From NCBI GenBank assembly GCA_000467715.1, contig AJFK01000116.1, forward strand, positions 55,056 through 119,055: DNA of 64,000 nt, read 5' to 3'. Numbering within the stretch: position 1 is the first letter of the stretch; each line of letters begins with the position of its first letter. Positions 1 to 10,139 of the stretch are shown here, in pieces. A program made the position numbers and the translations under genes. The notes beneath the pieces were generated by a model. It saw only the letters and a list, made by a program, of their open reading frames with translations. It did no database searches and was not told the DNA's origin. The stretch is from Hysterium pulicare CBS 123377. Its lineage: Eukaryota; Ascomycota; Dothideomycetes; Hysteriales; Hysteriaceae.

Positions 1-1391
1 AGTTGATCTCGGATAATACGCCTCTACCAAAAGTTCAGAATGTCGCCGTAGACATGGCTTTGGGTGGTTCTGTCCTAGCTGAAGACGTGAAAGCTACAGA
101 GTCTGTTCCAGCATTTCGAGCAAGCATTGTTGACGGCTATGCGGTAAGCCAGGTCTTGTTCATCTCAAAAGGTCGGTTATCATAGCAAACGTGACACTGA
201 TATCCTTCCGACAGGTCAGAATACCCAAGGCTGGAAAGTTTGCAAAGGGCGTGTATCCTGTAGCTCTCGTCTCTCATGCACAAGCCAGTGATGTAGCAGA
301 ACTGCAGGAAGGCGAAATTGCGCGCATAACTACTGGAGCACCCCTGCCTCCGGGTGCCGATTCCGTCGTGATGGTGGAAGATACTGTCCTTAAATCGAAG
401 ACAGACGATGGCAAAGAAGAAAAAGAGGTCGAGATCCTTACTGATGAGATCAAGGCGGGCGAGAATGTTCGTGAAGTTGGCAGCGATGTCCAAGCAGGTG
501 ACTTGATCATGAAGAAGGGAGAGGGTATCACCGTGGTTGGAGGAGAATTTGGATTACTAGCTTCTGTCGGCACTGCTGAAGTATCAATTTATAAGAGACC
601 TGTAGTGGGTGTGCTCAGTACTGGAGACGAAATCATTCCACATGATAGACCAGGCCCGTTGAAGTTGGGAGAGGTCCGAGATACGAATAGGCCAACACTG
701 ATCACCGCTGTTCGGAGCCACAGATTCCAAGCAGTTGATTTGGGAATCGTTTCAGACAAGTAGGTTTGATTCAAAGCTCCTCATAGTAGCCTTACTAAAA
801 CATTGCAGACCTGGAGCTTTGGAGCAAACACTTCGAGATGCGCTTCGCAAGGTCGATGTTGTGATTACCAGTGGAGGCGTATCAATGGGCGAACTTGACC
901 TCCTCAAACCTACAGTCGAGCGCTCGCTCGGTGGGACAATACATTTTGGACGAGTGAACATGAAGCCAGGAAAGCCGACGACCTTCGCTACAGTTCCTGT
1001 TAAGAATGACTCAGGTGAACGAGTGACAAAGACTATATTCTCTTTACCAGGCAATCCAGCCTCAGCCGTAGTAACATTTCATCTCTTCGTTTTGCCGTCA
1101 TTGCACCAAACATCTGGCATCAAGCCAGTTGGATTACCGAAAGTCAAAGTCACTCTAGAAGAAGATATTGGAATGGATCCTCAGCGGCCTGAATATCATC
1201 GCGCTTTGATCATCTCGAAAGAAGATGGCTTGTTATATGCTAGTAGTACTGGAGGTCAGCGAAGCTCACGAATTGGAAGCTTTAAAGGTGCAAATGCATT
1301 ACTGTGCATGCCAGCTGGCAAAGGCTCGATGAAAAAGGGCGAACGGGTTGATGCATTACTGATGGGCAAGCTTGGAGAACTAGGAGATTGA
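1..1391 (+). CDS. cnxE: Gephyrin/MoeA-type molybdopterin molybdotransferase, 3' part
   Basis: The gene enters from the left edge, so its start and any N-terminal MogA-like domain are missing. Exons are 1(in frame from 3)..143, 215..759 and 809..1391. The introns are 71 and 49 nt, and splicing gives about 422 visible residues. The visible part is the MoeA (E) domain, which inserts molybdate into adenylylated molybdopterin in the cytosol, the last step of Moco synthesis for nitrate reductase and related enzymes. Family marks are DGYAV near the start, TSGGVSMGE in the MoCF-binding core, MKPGKPT, and SLPGNPAS. The C-terminal MoeA domain IV follows and ends normally with TGA. In fungi this domain is usually fused to a MogA domain (CnxE), so the missing part probably lies upstream. 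Identification is firm; the symbol follows Aspergillus usage. Confidence 0.93.
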
Positions 1392-2106
1392 AGTTGTGTT
1401 TGTGAATGATCTTCATTTTTACTCCATTAGATCCCTCAATCTTCAATTGAAAGTAATAGTAACTCCTCTATATGTGTTGATTAACTATGATGATCGGCTT
1501 TGTATATTCCTGCTAGATGGTGTCGGATTTGCACGTGATGAGGATGTTCATCGGGGTTTCAAACGTTCCAACTGCAAGCCACGCATTACGCGCTCCACTA
1601 GAATATCATGAACCAACAACAGCTCACTCGTTTCACTTTGCTCTTTCTGAAAGTCCTGCCAAGTCCCAAAGTGTATCACAAAAGCGCTTTACAAGGATAA
1701 TAAGGTTCTTCGCCCCAACATGCGGCTATTACTCCTTCAAGTCCTCGAAATGGCGCGAGGTTTTCCCTTCGCATCGTATCAGTGAATCTCTATCAATGGA
1801 ATCCGATGCACTCGCCCATATTTACAGGAGATGAAGGATATTATAAGGCTTAATCCGCGACACTTAGGATTGTAACTACCGATTCTTGAAGAAGCTTACG
1901 AACCTAGACAAGTCAGCGAAGGTCGATTCTTGGTCGCAAACATGGCGGTTTGGTATATGCATCATCTGCCTCACGATGGGGCCGTGTGATTTTGTTCTTT
2001 TCTTTTCCTTTAGTATTCAGTCTTCTGTCAAAGGTGAAGCATCGTCCCTCCCTCAGACAATCAATTCACGACTCTATTTCGGATATATTCCTAGCTCGAT
2101 CCCTAA
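1392..2106. other. Intergenic stretch
   Basis: There is no convincing coding region here. Short open frames exist but show no recognisable motif and no plausible splicing. The stretch should hold the cnxE 3' UTR and the promoter of the next gene, including a T/C-rich run at about 1995-2030. Confidence 0.5.
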
Positions 2107-3050
2107 ATGGCGAGGTTACTATATTCTCTGTTTCTACTATCTTCATCCTTAGTAATCCGAACCTCAGCAGTGGATTGCTATTCCCTCCTCGGCGAAAAGC
2201 TGGACAGTACCTACGGACCATGCAAAACAAATGGCTCAGTAAGCGGCTGCTGCGCAATAAATCGGCCGCCAGGATCCACCGACGTATGCTTAGACAGCGG
2301 TCTATGTATGGCTACAAATGGCGGCTTCATGGGAACAATTTGGATGGATGGATGTACGGACCCTACAGGTCAAGACCCAGCGTGTCCGCATTACTGTCCA
2401 GATGGTATGAACAATCTCGAGCATACTCGCGCACAGTGTACGAGATATATTTAGATGGATGAGAGCTGATATGCTTCTTTCCCACAGCCTCTACAAACTG
2501 GTCCGGCTACAACGAAGTTCTAGCCTGGAACATTCAGACCTGCGATACCGGTTCCTATTGCTGTAGACCGGTGAACGACGATGCGAACTGCTGCAACAAT
2601 TCTACAGCACCCCATTTCAAAACCAATGCCATAGGCGCCTTCCTCTTCGAAACCTCCACGGCTGGGAACGCAGCTTCTTCTGCTCATTCGTCCTCCACCG
2701 CGTCGCCAAATGGGGCCGTAACGACAAGTCCGGTTTCGAGCCGGACGACAGCGACAGCATCGGCGGATGGAGCTGGTGCTTCGCAGGCTAAGGCATCCGG
2801 CGACATGTCCTGTCCGAAAGATAGGAGCGCAGTAGTTGGAGGTGTGGTTGGTGGGATGTTGGGAGCGGTATGTCTTGCGCTGTTGGGTGCTTTGGCGTAC
2901 GTGGTACGCAAAGAGAAGAGTAGGTTCCCGCAGGGTTATTTGCATAAGAAGGATACCATGTGGGAGAGGAAAGGGGAAAATTTCTATATCTCTGAGGCGG
3001 ATGGGAGGGAGCTGCCTAAGGAGCTGCCCGGGGGGTCTGCTTGGAGATAA
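2107..3050 (+). CDS. Cysteine-rich secreted/one-pass membrane protein
   Basis: Two exons, 2107..2404 and 2488..3050 (83-nt intron), give 286 residues. It begins with a signal peptide (hydrophobic LFLLSSSLVI, then cleavage near SAVDC). A cysteine-rich extracellular part follows, with CC pairs at SGCCAI, YCCRP and NCCNN. Next is a Ser/Thr/Ala-rich stalk with many likely O-glycosylation sites. One transmembrane helix (VVGGVVGGMLGAVCLALLGA) follows, then a short basic cytoplasmic tail beginning RKEKSR. This layout resembles fungal Mid2/WSC-like wall-sensor proteins, but I see no defined WSC domain, so a sensor role is only a suggestion. The phase-1 splice keeps the cysteine-rich reading frame, which supports the model. 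Start chosen at the ATG directly before the signal peptide. Confidence 0.8.
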
Positions 3051-3133
3051 TAGGGGTTGGACTGGTCTCAGGATATTGGGAGTGAGCGATTGAGATATAA
3101 TGCGGACGTTCTAGGAATCTGATATGAGGACTC

Positions 3134-3154
3134 TCATCGCTCATCGCTCATCGC
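3134..3154. repeat. TCATCGC microsatellite, 3 units
   Basis: Three exact 7-nt units lie in the short spacer between two convergent genes. Probably simple slippage, with no evidence of function. Confidence 0.7.
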
Positions 3155-3297
3155 TTGATATCATTGGAAGATAGAAGTAAATGTATCATAATATTTGAAA
3201 CTCACTCAACGCAAGGAAATAGCCTCTACACAGCATTTAGCTCACTCTTTCCTATCGATTCATAGCCTATAATACCCAGTATAATTCCCCAGGTAAA

Positions 3298-6200
3298 CTA
3301 CTCCTCCTCTCCCATATTCTCAAACAAGCCCCCCAATCTCTCATCAGCTTGAATCAAAACCTCCTTCTCCACTTCCCAATCCACCCCCTCTTCCACCTTC
3401 AAAACCGCCTCCAACATACCTACACACGTCCTCAATTCCTTCTTCACCGCTTGCAGCTCCTCGCCCCCCTTCCCCTCTTCTTCCAAACACCTGATCCAAC
3501 AAATCGATACCCCTCTCATCACCTCACCTCTATGAACACTTATCCTCGGCCACGCGTTTAGAATCACACTTTGCACACCCTTAGCTGCGGCTTCTAGTAG
3601 AGGGGGATATGCAGATCCCAAAGGCTCGGAAAGAATGTTTGAGAGGAGAGGGAGGAGATGTTGGAGGTGTTTTATACTATCTATACCCATAGTTTTGAGG
3701 AGAGATGGTAAGTGCGAGAGGATTGTTGTGGCGAGATGTGGGTAATTGGAGGGCGCGTTGTAGGCGAGAGGGGATAGGATGCCGCGGCGGAGGAGGGCGT
3801 CGAGGAACTTTTCGCGGGGGCGGTTGGGATCTTCGGAGAGGTTGGCGTTGAGGGTAGATTTCTTGAGGGTGGAGGTTTTGGTGCTGGATGGTTGTGACGT
3901 AGGGGTAGTTGAAATAGGATACATTACATCGGCTAAGGCATTGATTGCAGGGAATGTCTTGTCTAGTAATTCTATTGATTCTTTTTCTGGGGTTAAAGTG
4001 GGCAAGTAGGTGAGAAAGGGGAAAAGAGTTTCCTCGAAGAGTTTTCCCAGTCCTGTTCGTGCAAGAAGGGGAGGCGGTGTAGATTTGAGGAGGAGTGTGA
4101 AGAGTTCACAGCCTTTGGCTTTCCATGATGTGTCTATGTCGTCCATCATTTTCAAAATAGGGGGAACAAGTAATCCCCAATTGGCCTCGATACCCTTCGC
4201 ATCCAGAGTGACCAATACCCAGCGTAAAAGGTCTATCGCATCGCCTTGCTTAGGATCTTTCCACGGTTCGGCAGCGTCCTCGTTCGGAAATTTCGTTTTC
4301 TCTTCTCTTGTCAAGGCAGCTTTATGGCCCGCTGCCGTTAGACTTGGATGAGGATTTTTCTGCGAGGACGAAAAGAGAGGTCGGATGGTCAGCTGAAGGA
4401 AATGGCTAGCGAGACGGGCGGGAAGCTCACTGTTCTTTCCTTCCGACTTGTCTCCCTCTTTTCCGTGCAATTCGGTGTGAGCTTTGACAGTCTGGACGAC
4501 TTCGGTTGGGTCGGTAATGGTTGGGTTACTGAGCTGCCAGGCCATGACTACGTCCAGGGCATCTTTCATCCAGGGGCCAGGACGTGTGGATAGAGCCTTC
4601 GCTAGTTCTGTACCGGTGATGATGGGTTTGAAGGAGTATGCTTCCAAGATATCGAGCTTGGTGAGGTGATTAAGAAAGATAGCGTAGGGCTCATAGACAG
4701 CTATACGGCATTAATAAGTGTTAAATCTGTGAACAAGCTCGACACTTACATTCTTTTGATCTCGAACCAGCAGCGATCTCGTACAAGAGGTTGAACAAGA
4801 CCTGGCTCCTCCACGACGCGCCCCAACGTCGAATTGCCATGCCTAGGACATCTCTAGCGGTTGCATCCTCGCCAGCTTGTTTCCGGTGAGGAAACTTGAT
4901 CCTGGTGTAACATTCATCCTTGAGGTGCCGAATCTCTTCCGAGTTTTTAAGACTCAAAGTGATCACGTCGCAGACCTTGTTAGGTGCCTTAATTCCCTCC
5001 CGAGCCACCAGGAATGCAACATATGGAGGTTGCCTACCTACCTTTGGAGGTGGAGGAAGGGGGGCATCGGCCCATGGAATCATAGCTGCACAGATCCAGG
5101 CTAGATATTTCTCATCAGAACTGCGAGCCAGCGTCGTAGGTATGATTGACAACGCTGGAGTGTCAAATGCAGACCCCAAGACTTCATACACACATGAGTA
5201 TGCTGTTTTCAAGTAAGCTACATCTGGAGTGTAATCGATCTCTCGTGTGGGATCAGTGAAGATTGTTTCGTAGAGACCGATGCGGTCGATAAGTTCTAGC
5301 GCCATGTGAGGATCGGGTCCTTTGAGCATCTTTTCCAACTCGATGCCAACCCTTTCCCGGCTAATCTTGATTTTCAAGGCTTCTCTGATTTCTTCGTTCT
5401 TCATTGCTTTCTCTGTGTCAGGATGAATAGTATAGTTCAGCCGACTGGCGAACCGAATCAAGCGTAGGATCCGGAGTGGGTCATCCTTGAAAGTTTGATA
5501 TGGCTCCAGCGGTGTCCTTATAATCTGCAATCGCATGTCTTCGAAGCCTTGACCAGTAAAGTCTTCGATTTGTGAAGTTCCCAGGTTGTAGAACATGGCA
5601 TTGACGGTAGCATCTCGGCGTAAAGCATCTTCCTCCGGCGTGCCAAATTCCATCTCTGGATTTCGACTGTCATCTTTGTACGTCTCTTTTCTGAGGTTGA
5701 CCAGATCTATGTCAAGGCCAAGGAGCTTAGTGGTCGTTGTCTCTAGGTTTTTGGACTTCTCTGGGTTTGCCTCGATCTTGTGGAGATCCACTGGATCCAC
5801 GCCGTATTTTTCCGAGTTGCCTGGCATCTCGAGATATTCTAGCATTTTGAGGCCGAATTGGTATCCTGTCATCTTGTTGATTGCCACATCGATATCATGG
5901 CTACCAACACGGAGTAACTTGTCTCGAACCCATCCCCCAGTCCAGCGGAGCTCAATTTTAGCTTTTGATAGCGCATCGGGTACTTTTACTTCTGACTGAG
6001 GTGGCTCCGGAACGTTGGTATCATCAATGAAAGAAGCCACATCCAGCAACAGTTGGCGCAAAGTAGTCTCGGTCTCTGTGAGCTGCAGAGTTTTGGGATT
6101 CGAATTCGGCTCCACCGCCATGGCCTTGTACGGATGAATTATGGTTGGGGAATGCCTTTCAATCTTCTGCTTTTTCGTACTTCGTTCTTCATCTGAAGTA

Positions 6201-6370
6201 GAAGGAGATAGAGATTTTTTCGATGACATGCAGTGAGAAGACTTCAAAGGTATCACGCCTATCGAATAGCTCGAGACAAGTCGAGGCGGAATATTATAAT
6301 AAATTGATCCACGTCGGAGAAGTGAAGAAAGAAAAACCGGTGAAAGAGAACGAAGACTCATAAATGGCAT
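3298..6370 (-). CDS. CCA1: tRNA CCA-adding nucleotidyltransferase fused to a Tti2-like domain
   Basis: Two exons, 6370..4750 and 4700..3298 (49-nt intron with GTAAGT donor), give 1007 residues. Residues of about 85-540 are a class II poly(A)-polymerase-family CCA enzyme. They include GGWVRDKLL, the catalytic HDIDVAI (two Asp), LRRDATVNAMFYN, and the GQGFEDMRLQIIRTP to DDPLRILRLIRFASR region. Such enzymes add CCA to tRNA 3' ends. After the intron the frame runs through the usual fungal CCA1 tail (PGPWMKDALD, MAWQLSNP). It then continues, with no stop, into a second region with LLRWVLV, VPPILKMMDDID, KAKGCELFTLLL and YLPTLTPEKES. These fit the Tti2 family (PF10521), a partner of Tel2-Tti1 in PIKK maturation. 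N-terminal residues 1-47 look like a mitochondrial presequence, with Met48 as a possible second start. The CCA1 part is certain; the Tti2 call and true fusion are likely but not proven. Confidence 0.85.
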
Positions 6371-6726
6371 TCATGTGAGCAACCTGTCAACCCCTGCAAT
6401 CGCCCTCCCCCAATGTTTGTGGGAGGCAAACCGAGTGAAGGGAAATCAGGCGTAGGATGCCGAAAAGAGAGGTTGTTGCAAGATGATGTTCCCATAGTAT
6501 GCAGGAAATTAAATGAGGACGGCGTTTGCACCTCAGAGAAAGCCCAACGTCAGCCTCGGCGTATCGTCACCATCTTCCATCAATAAAACCTACAAATAAG
6601 TGCAATCCACCCATTAATACCGCCCAAACCACTCCGACGACTCCCTCGCTCACCTCAATCCATGAGCGCTCCCCCAGCATTTGTGCGCACACACCATTCT
6701 ACCTGGGTCCCTCACCGGAGGCTCCC
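6371..6726. promoter_or_regulatory. Shared divergent promoter of CCA1-TTI2 and TRS85
   Basis: The space between two divergent starts is about 356 nt, if TRS85 starts at 6727. An in-frame open stretch reaches upstream to 6526 but has no ATG. No clear TATA or operator site was seen. Confidence 0.5.
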
Positions 6727-9102
6727 ATGACGCCTTCGCAAGATGTCTCTCCCTTCAAAGCGCCCCAGTACTCCGACTCGGATTCTCCGATAACATTACC
6801 CAAGCGGAGACAATCGCCTACCTCTTCGCTAGCGAGTCTGCCCTACAGACGATCTAACACTTCTCTTTCCACGCTCTTCGCCTCGACTTCGACACTTCCG
6901 GCCGGATACTCAAGTTCTGGGACCGCAACACCAACAACGTCAGGAGTCCCAGGCTCAGTATTTTCTCCAGGGTCAAGACAAAATGGCACACAGTCGCCCG
7001 CGAATCCTCCGCTAGACAAGCCAGACGAACCTAGGAATCTTATTCTTCGCGCCTTCGTACCGCATGTGGCCGTACTCGCTTCCGCAGACACAGACGAGAT
7101 AGTGCGGGCAAAAGGATTTGAAGGAGGACTATTACAACTTCTGCGACCATTCGGAGAGTCTGTTCCGGGGAAAGTTACAATAAGAGATAGTGTTGGTGCA
7201 AGTAAAAGTTGGGAAGATTTCGGGGTACGGTTTACAGCCATAACCGATGGTCTCTACCCTAATGCACCCGTACGAAGAAGCACAGAGGCTCGACCAGAAA
7301 CCGCAAACGGTCAGGATAGAGCAGCAAGGTTTTCGAGGAAAGGTGGAGATGTTGCACAGATCGAAGAGACAGTCGACCGGCATTTACAGTATTCGGAGTT
7401 CCAATCTCAGGATTTGGTTACGGACTATCTCAACCACAAGGATATTGCCGCAAGGACGGAAGAATCGACATCACCATTCTATACCCTATATCTGCGAAGG
7501 TTGTTATCTGGTCTACCGATGCAACCTCATGAGACATTTGCACACCCAGCGGCTTGTGTCATCGCAATCAGCTCTCGAAATCCCAATCCGATAGAAGAGT
7601 TACGACGGCTGTATAGCACTACGCATACGGGAGATTTGAGGCTACCGCAATGGGTGAATAATGAGTTCCTTCGGTACTATGTTTTAATACACGATGAAGA
7701 GGATGGAGAAATTGCGAAGTCTAATTCCCTGTTTGAACAAATGAAACGCCATTTCGGCTTACATTGTCACCTTCTAAGGTTAAAGAGTAACCAATGCATA
7801 TCATCCGACGATGATAGTGTCCGGCTTCCGCTTTGCGAATGGATATCTGCTTCGGAAGAATTGGCAGAGATCCAGAAACGAGGTATATTTTCCGAAGACC
7901 TTCTCCCCCCTCATGAGCAAGCGCTAAATATCTCAATAGAAACCGCAGACGAAATAGAAGATACCACACCCTATCTCTTTGATTCTGACATAACCGCTAT
8001 TCGAACTTTTATCCGCGAGTTAGTCGCGCAATCAGTATTGCCTTTCATGGAGAGAAATGTAGCCACCTGGAACGAACAAATTCTCGCCCGACGACGAGGT
8101 ATATCTGGCCGATTCATGTCTCTTTCTAAGCGATGGACCCCGTTTGGCTCCAACCGCAACTCTTCATCTCCTGCTACTAGCTCCTCCAGTTCGAATTATG
8201 ACAGCTTACAAGGTTTCTACCGACCTGATGCCCCTGAAGCCCTCATGCGTAAACTCGCCGACTACGCCTTCATGCTTCGCGACTTCAAACTCGCGTTCCA
8301 AACTTACGATATCCTCCGTACTGACTTTAACAACGACAAGGCCTGGCTGTATGCCGCGGGTGCAGCTGAGATGGCCAGCTTATCCGCGCTGATGAGTACC
8401 GGCCCCCTTTCCTCAAAAACAAGGTTAGACAACATAGATACCTGGCTCGAGACGGCTAGCTACGGCTATCTCACGCGCTCATCAGCACCCTACTACGCCC
8501 TGCGCACTCTGGCACTCGGCCTCGAACTCTTAAAACTCCGTGGTCCACCCGCCTCAAACGAGGCCGCGAAATGGGCTGGTAAAATCCTAGAACTAGGCAT
8601 CGTTGGCAAAGTCGGCCAAGCGCTCTTCACAGAACGCGTGAGTGTGTGCTATACTGCGAAGCCAGCGGCCGGAAGAAAGGGCCTAGGATCTCGAAAACGA
8701 AAAGCTGCACTCTGGTCAGTCTTGGCCACAGAAGCTTGGTTAGAAATCGATAAACCGCTCCAGGCGGAGAAGAATCTAGATAATGCTTGTCGGTTGTATG
8801 GAATCCAGCACAATGGGGCAAGGCTACCGTTTGAAGGAATGCAGGTCTTTGTCAACGGGTTGAGACAAACTATCCTGGAGCGGAGACTAGCAAACAGAGG
8901 ATTTGATGACCAGGACGAGGGGGAGCAGGAAGGAGATGAAGGATTGGTAGTCGAGGAAGTTAGTGAGACTTTGGATAAGAGTCCTCGAGCGCATAGAATG
9001 AGCCTGATTGGCTCCGCGCCTCCACCCCTCGAAGTAGGTCCGCTGAGTCCTATGAAGGAGAGACACGAGGAGCCTGGATTCAGAGATGATCAGTTTGAAT
9101 GA
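6727..9102 (+). CDS. TRS85: TRAPPIII-specific subunit Trs85/TRAPPC8
   Basis: A single exon encodes 791 residues from the first ATG in frame (MTPSQDVS). The same frame is open upstream to 6526 but without ATG. A Ser/Thr-rich disordered N-terminus (about 1-100) precedes the conserved Trs85 block. That block includes NLILRAFVPHVAVLAS, ADTDEIVRAKG, LLQLLRPFGE, then SPFYTLYLRRLL and FAHPAACVIAISS. The later part has alpha-solenoid character (LADYAFMLRDFKLAFQTYD, then LYAAGAAEMASL), as in PF12739. Trs85 directs the TRAPP complex that activates Ypt1/Rab1 in ER-Golgi traffic and autophagy. Length agrees with other fungal Trs85 proteins. The acidic C-terminus (EGEQEGDEG) is probably disordered. No intron is needed. 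Confidence 0.92.
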   Translation: MTPSQDVSPFKAPQYSDSDSPITLPKRRQSPTSSLASLPYRRSNTSLSTLFASTSTLPAGYSSSGTATPTTSGVPGSVFSPGSRQNGTQSPANPPLDKPDEPRNLILRAFVPHVAVLASADTDEIVRAKGFEGGLLQLLRPFGESVPGKVTIRDSVGASKSWEDFGVRFTAITDGLYPNAPVRRSTEARPETANGQDRAARFSRKGGDVAQIEETVDRHLQYSEFQSQDLVTDYLNHKDIAARTEESTSPFYTLYLRRLLSGLPMQPHETFAHPAACVIAISSRNPNPIEELRRLYSTTHTGDLRLPQWVNNEFLRYYVLIHDEEDGEIAKSNSLFEQMKRHFGLHCHLLRLKSNQCISSDDDSVRLPLCEWISASEELAEIQKRGIFSEDLLPPHEQALNISIETADEIEDTTPYLFDSDITAIRTFIRELVAQSVLPFMERNVATWNEQILARRRGISGRFMSLSKRWTPFGSNRNSSSPATSSSSSNYDSLQGFYRPDAPEALMRKLADYAFMLRDFKLAFQTYDILRTDFNNDKAWLYAAGAAEMASLSALMSTGPLSSKTRLDNIDTWLETASYGYLTRSSAPYYALRTLALGLELLKLRGPPASNEAAKWAGKILELGIVGKVGQALFTERVSVCYTAKPAAGRKGLGSRKRKAALWSVLATEAWLEIDKPLQAEKNLDNACRLYGIQHNGARLPFEGMQVFVNGLRQTILERRLANRGFDDQDEGEQEGDEGLVVEEVSETLDKSPRAHRMSLIGSAPPPLEVGPLSPMKERHEEPGFRDDQFE

Positions 9103-9374
9103 TTTATGTGCGACTTTCTTTTGGCATCGCATTGGCGTCTACAGACGGTGACGAACCTTTCAAAACAGGTTGAGGGTTAGGTTGGCGTTTGGTTTACCTA
9201 TTTCTCTTCTTGGGACCCTATCTTATGATACGCTGTAATGTATCTGATATAAAGGTTGATGCAATCAACCTATTTGATGTAGAGCCTGTAATTATGTACT
9301 CACACGTCTAAGACTATCTGCTCGGTACCGGGGCACATGATAATGTGCCTCACCGATCCGCGATATACCGATTG
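9103..9374. other. TRS85 3' flank
   Basis: Non-coding; it should hold the TRS85 3' UTR. No gene seen. Confidence 0.5.
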
Positions 9375-9898
9375 ACCAACACTTTTCCCAACCTCCTTCC
9401 CAACTAGGTAAATCACGTAAGTAGAGACTCTTCACGTCAATCATCTCGTTTCCTTTTTCTTCAAATCATTAATGATCTTGTATGTAACCTTTCCTTCTCA
9501 TAAGAGGATTTTCAACTCGAACTCCTCACGTTCGTAACTTTGTCAACGTTTTCCTTCTCGGGAGCTTAGCTTCTGAGACCGATTTTCGAAAACCGAAGAA
9601 ACACGACTGAAAGCATCTCTTCTCGGAAGCACTGCCTCTAAGATTGATTTCCATTGATCAGTTAAATCCTGATCAAAAGATTTGCTTCTCGCAACCAACG
9701 CTTCTGACTTATGTTTCTATTCGATTATAAATGTCTATTATCGATTTGCGTCTGCGCGAAAGTTTTGTGACCAAATCCATACTTTTTCAAACTCCTTCCT
9801 AATTAGGTAGTATACTAACTTGCATCTGCGGCGACAATTTTGTGCAGAACTCCACATTTTTCCAAACTCCTTCCTAATTAGGCAGTATACCAATTTCA
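9375..9898 (+). repeat. Dispersed repeat R2, three forward copies
   Basis: The core reads approximately CCAACACTTTTCCAA then CTCCTTCCTAATTAGG. Copies lie at about 9375-9415, 9751-9824 and 9825-9898, the last two in tandem with a 74-nt period (both begin TCTGCG). The same core appears in the opposite orientation at 21.83-22.06 kb. No coding content. It could be a degenerate MITE-like element or a local satellite. Confidence 0.7.
9494..9745. repeat. Degenerate tandem repeat, about 60-66 nt period
   Basis: CTTCTC(G/A)-anchored units start at about 9494, 9554, 9619 and 9685. In the last three the unit is followed by a GCTTCTGA-like and then a GATTT/GTTTC-like segment. Copies are diverged, so the unit is only just visible by eye. 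Confidence 0.5.
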
Positions 9899-10139
9899 GC
9901 TCTGCCGGGGCAGCACCGTCCCCAAACAAGTATCATTTCAAGTTTCTGTTCCTTTCTTGCAAATGAACTGCGAAAGACATTGAAGAACTTTAATTCTCGT
10001 CTATAAAACACAATATTTGGGAGCATACCTTCGAAATGGTAGTATCGGGATTGGATTTTAACAAGAGCCACTAAGTTCAAAAGTATAGCTGTTCCAGTAA
10101 CTATTGAGGTAAATTATATACTGTTTTGAACCTTCAATC

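Noticed and set aside
137-573. Open frames antisense to cnxE
   Set aside because: Shadows of the conserved plus-strand gene.
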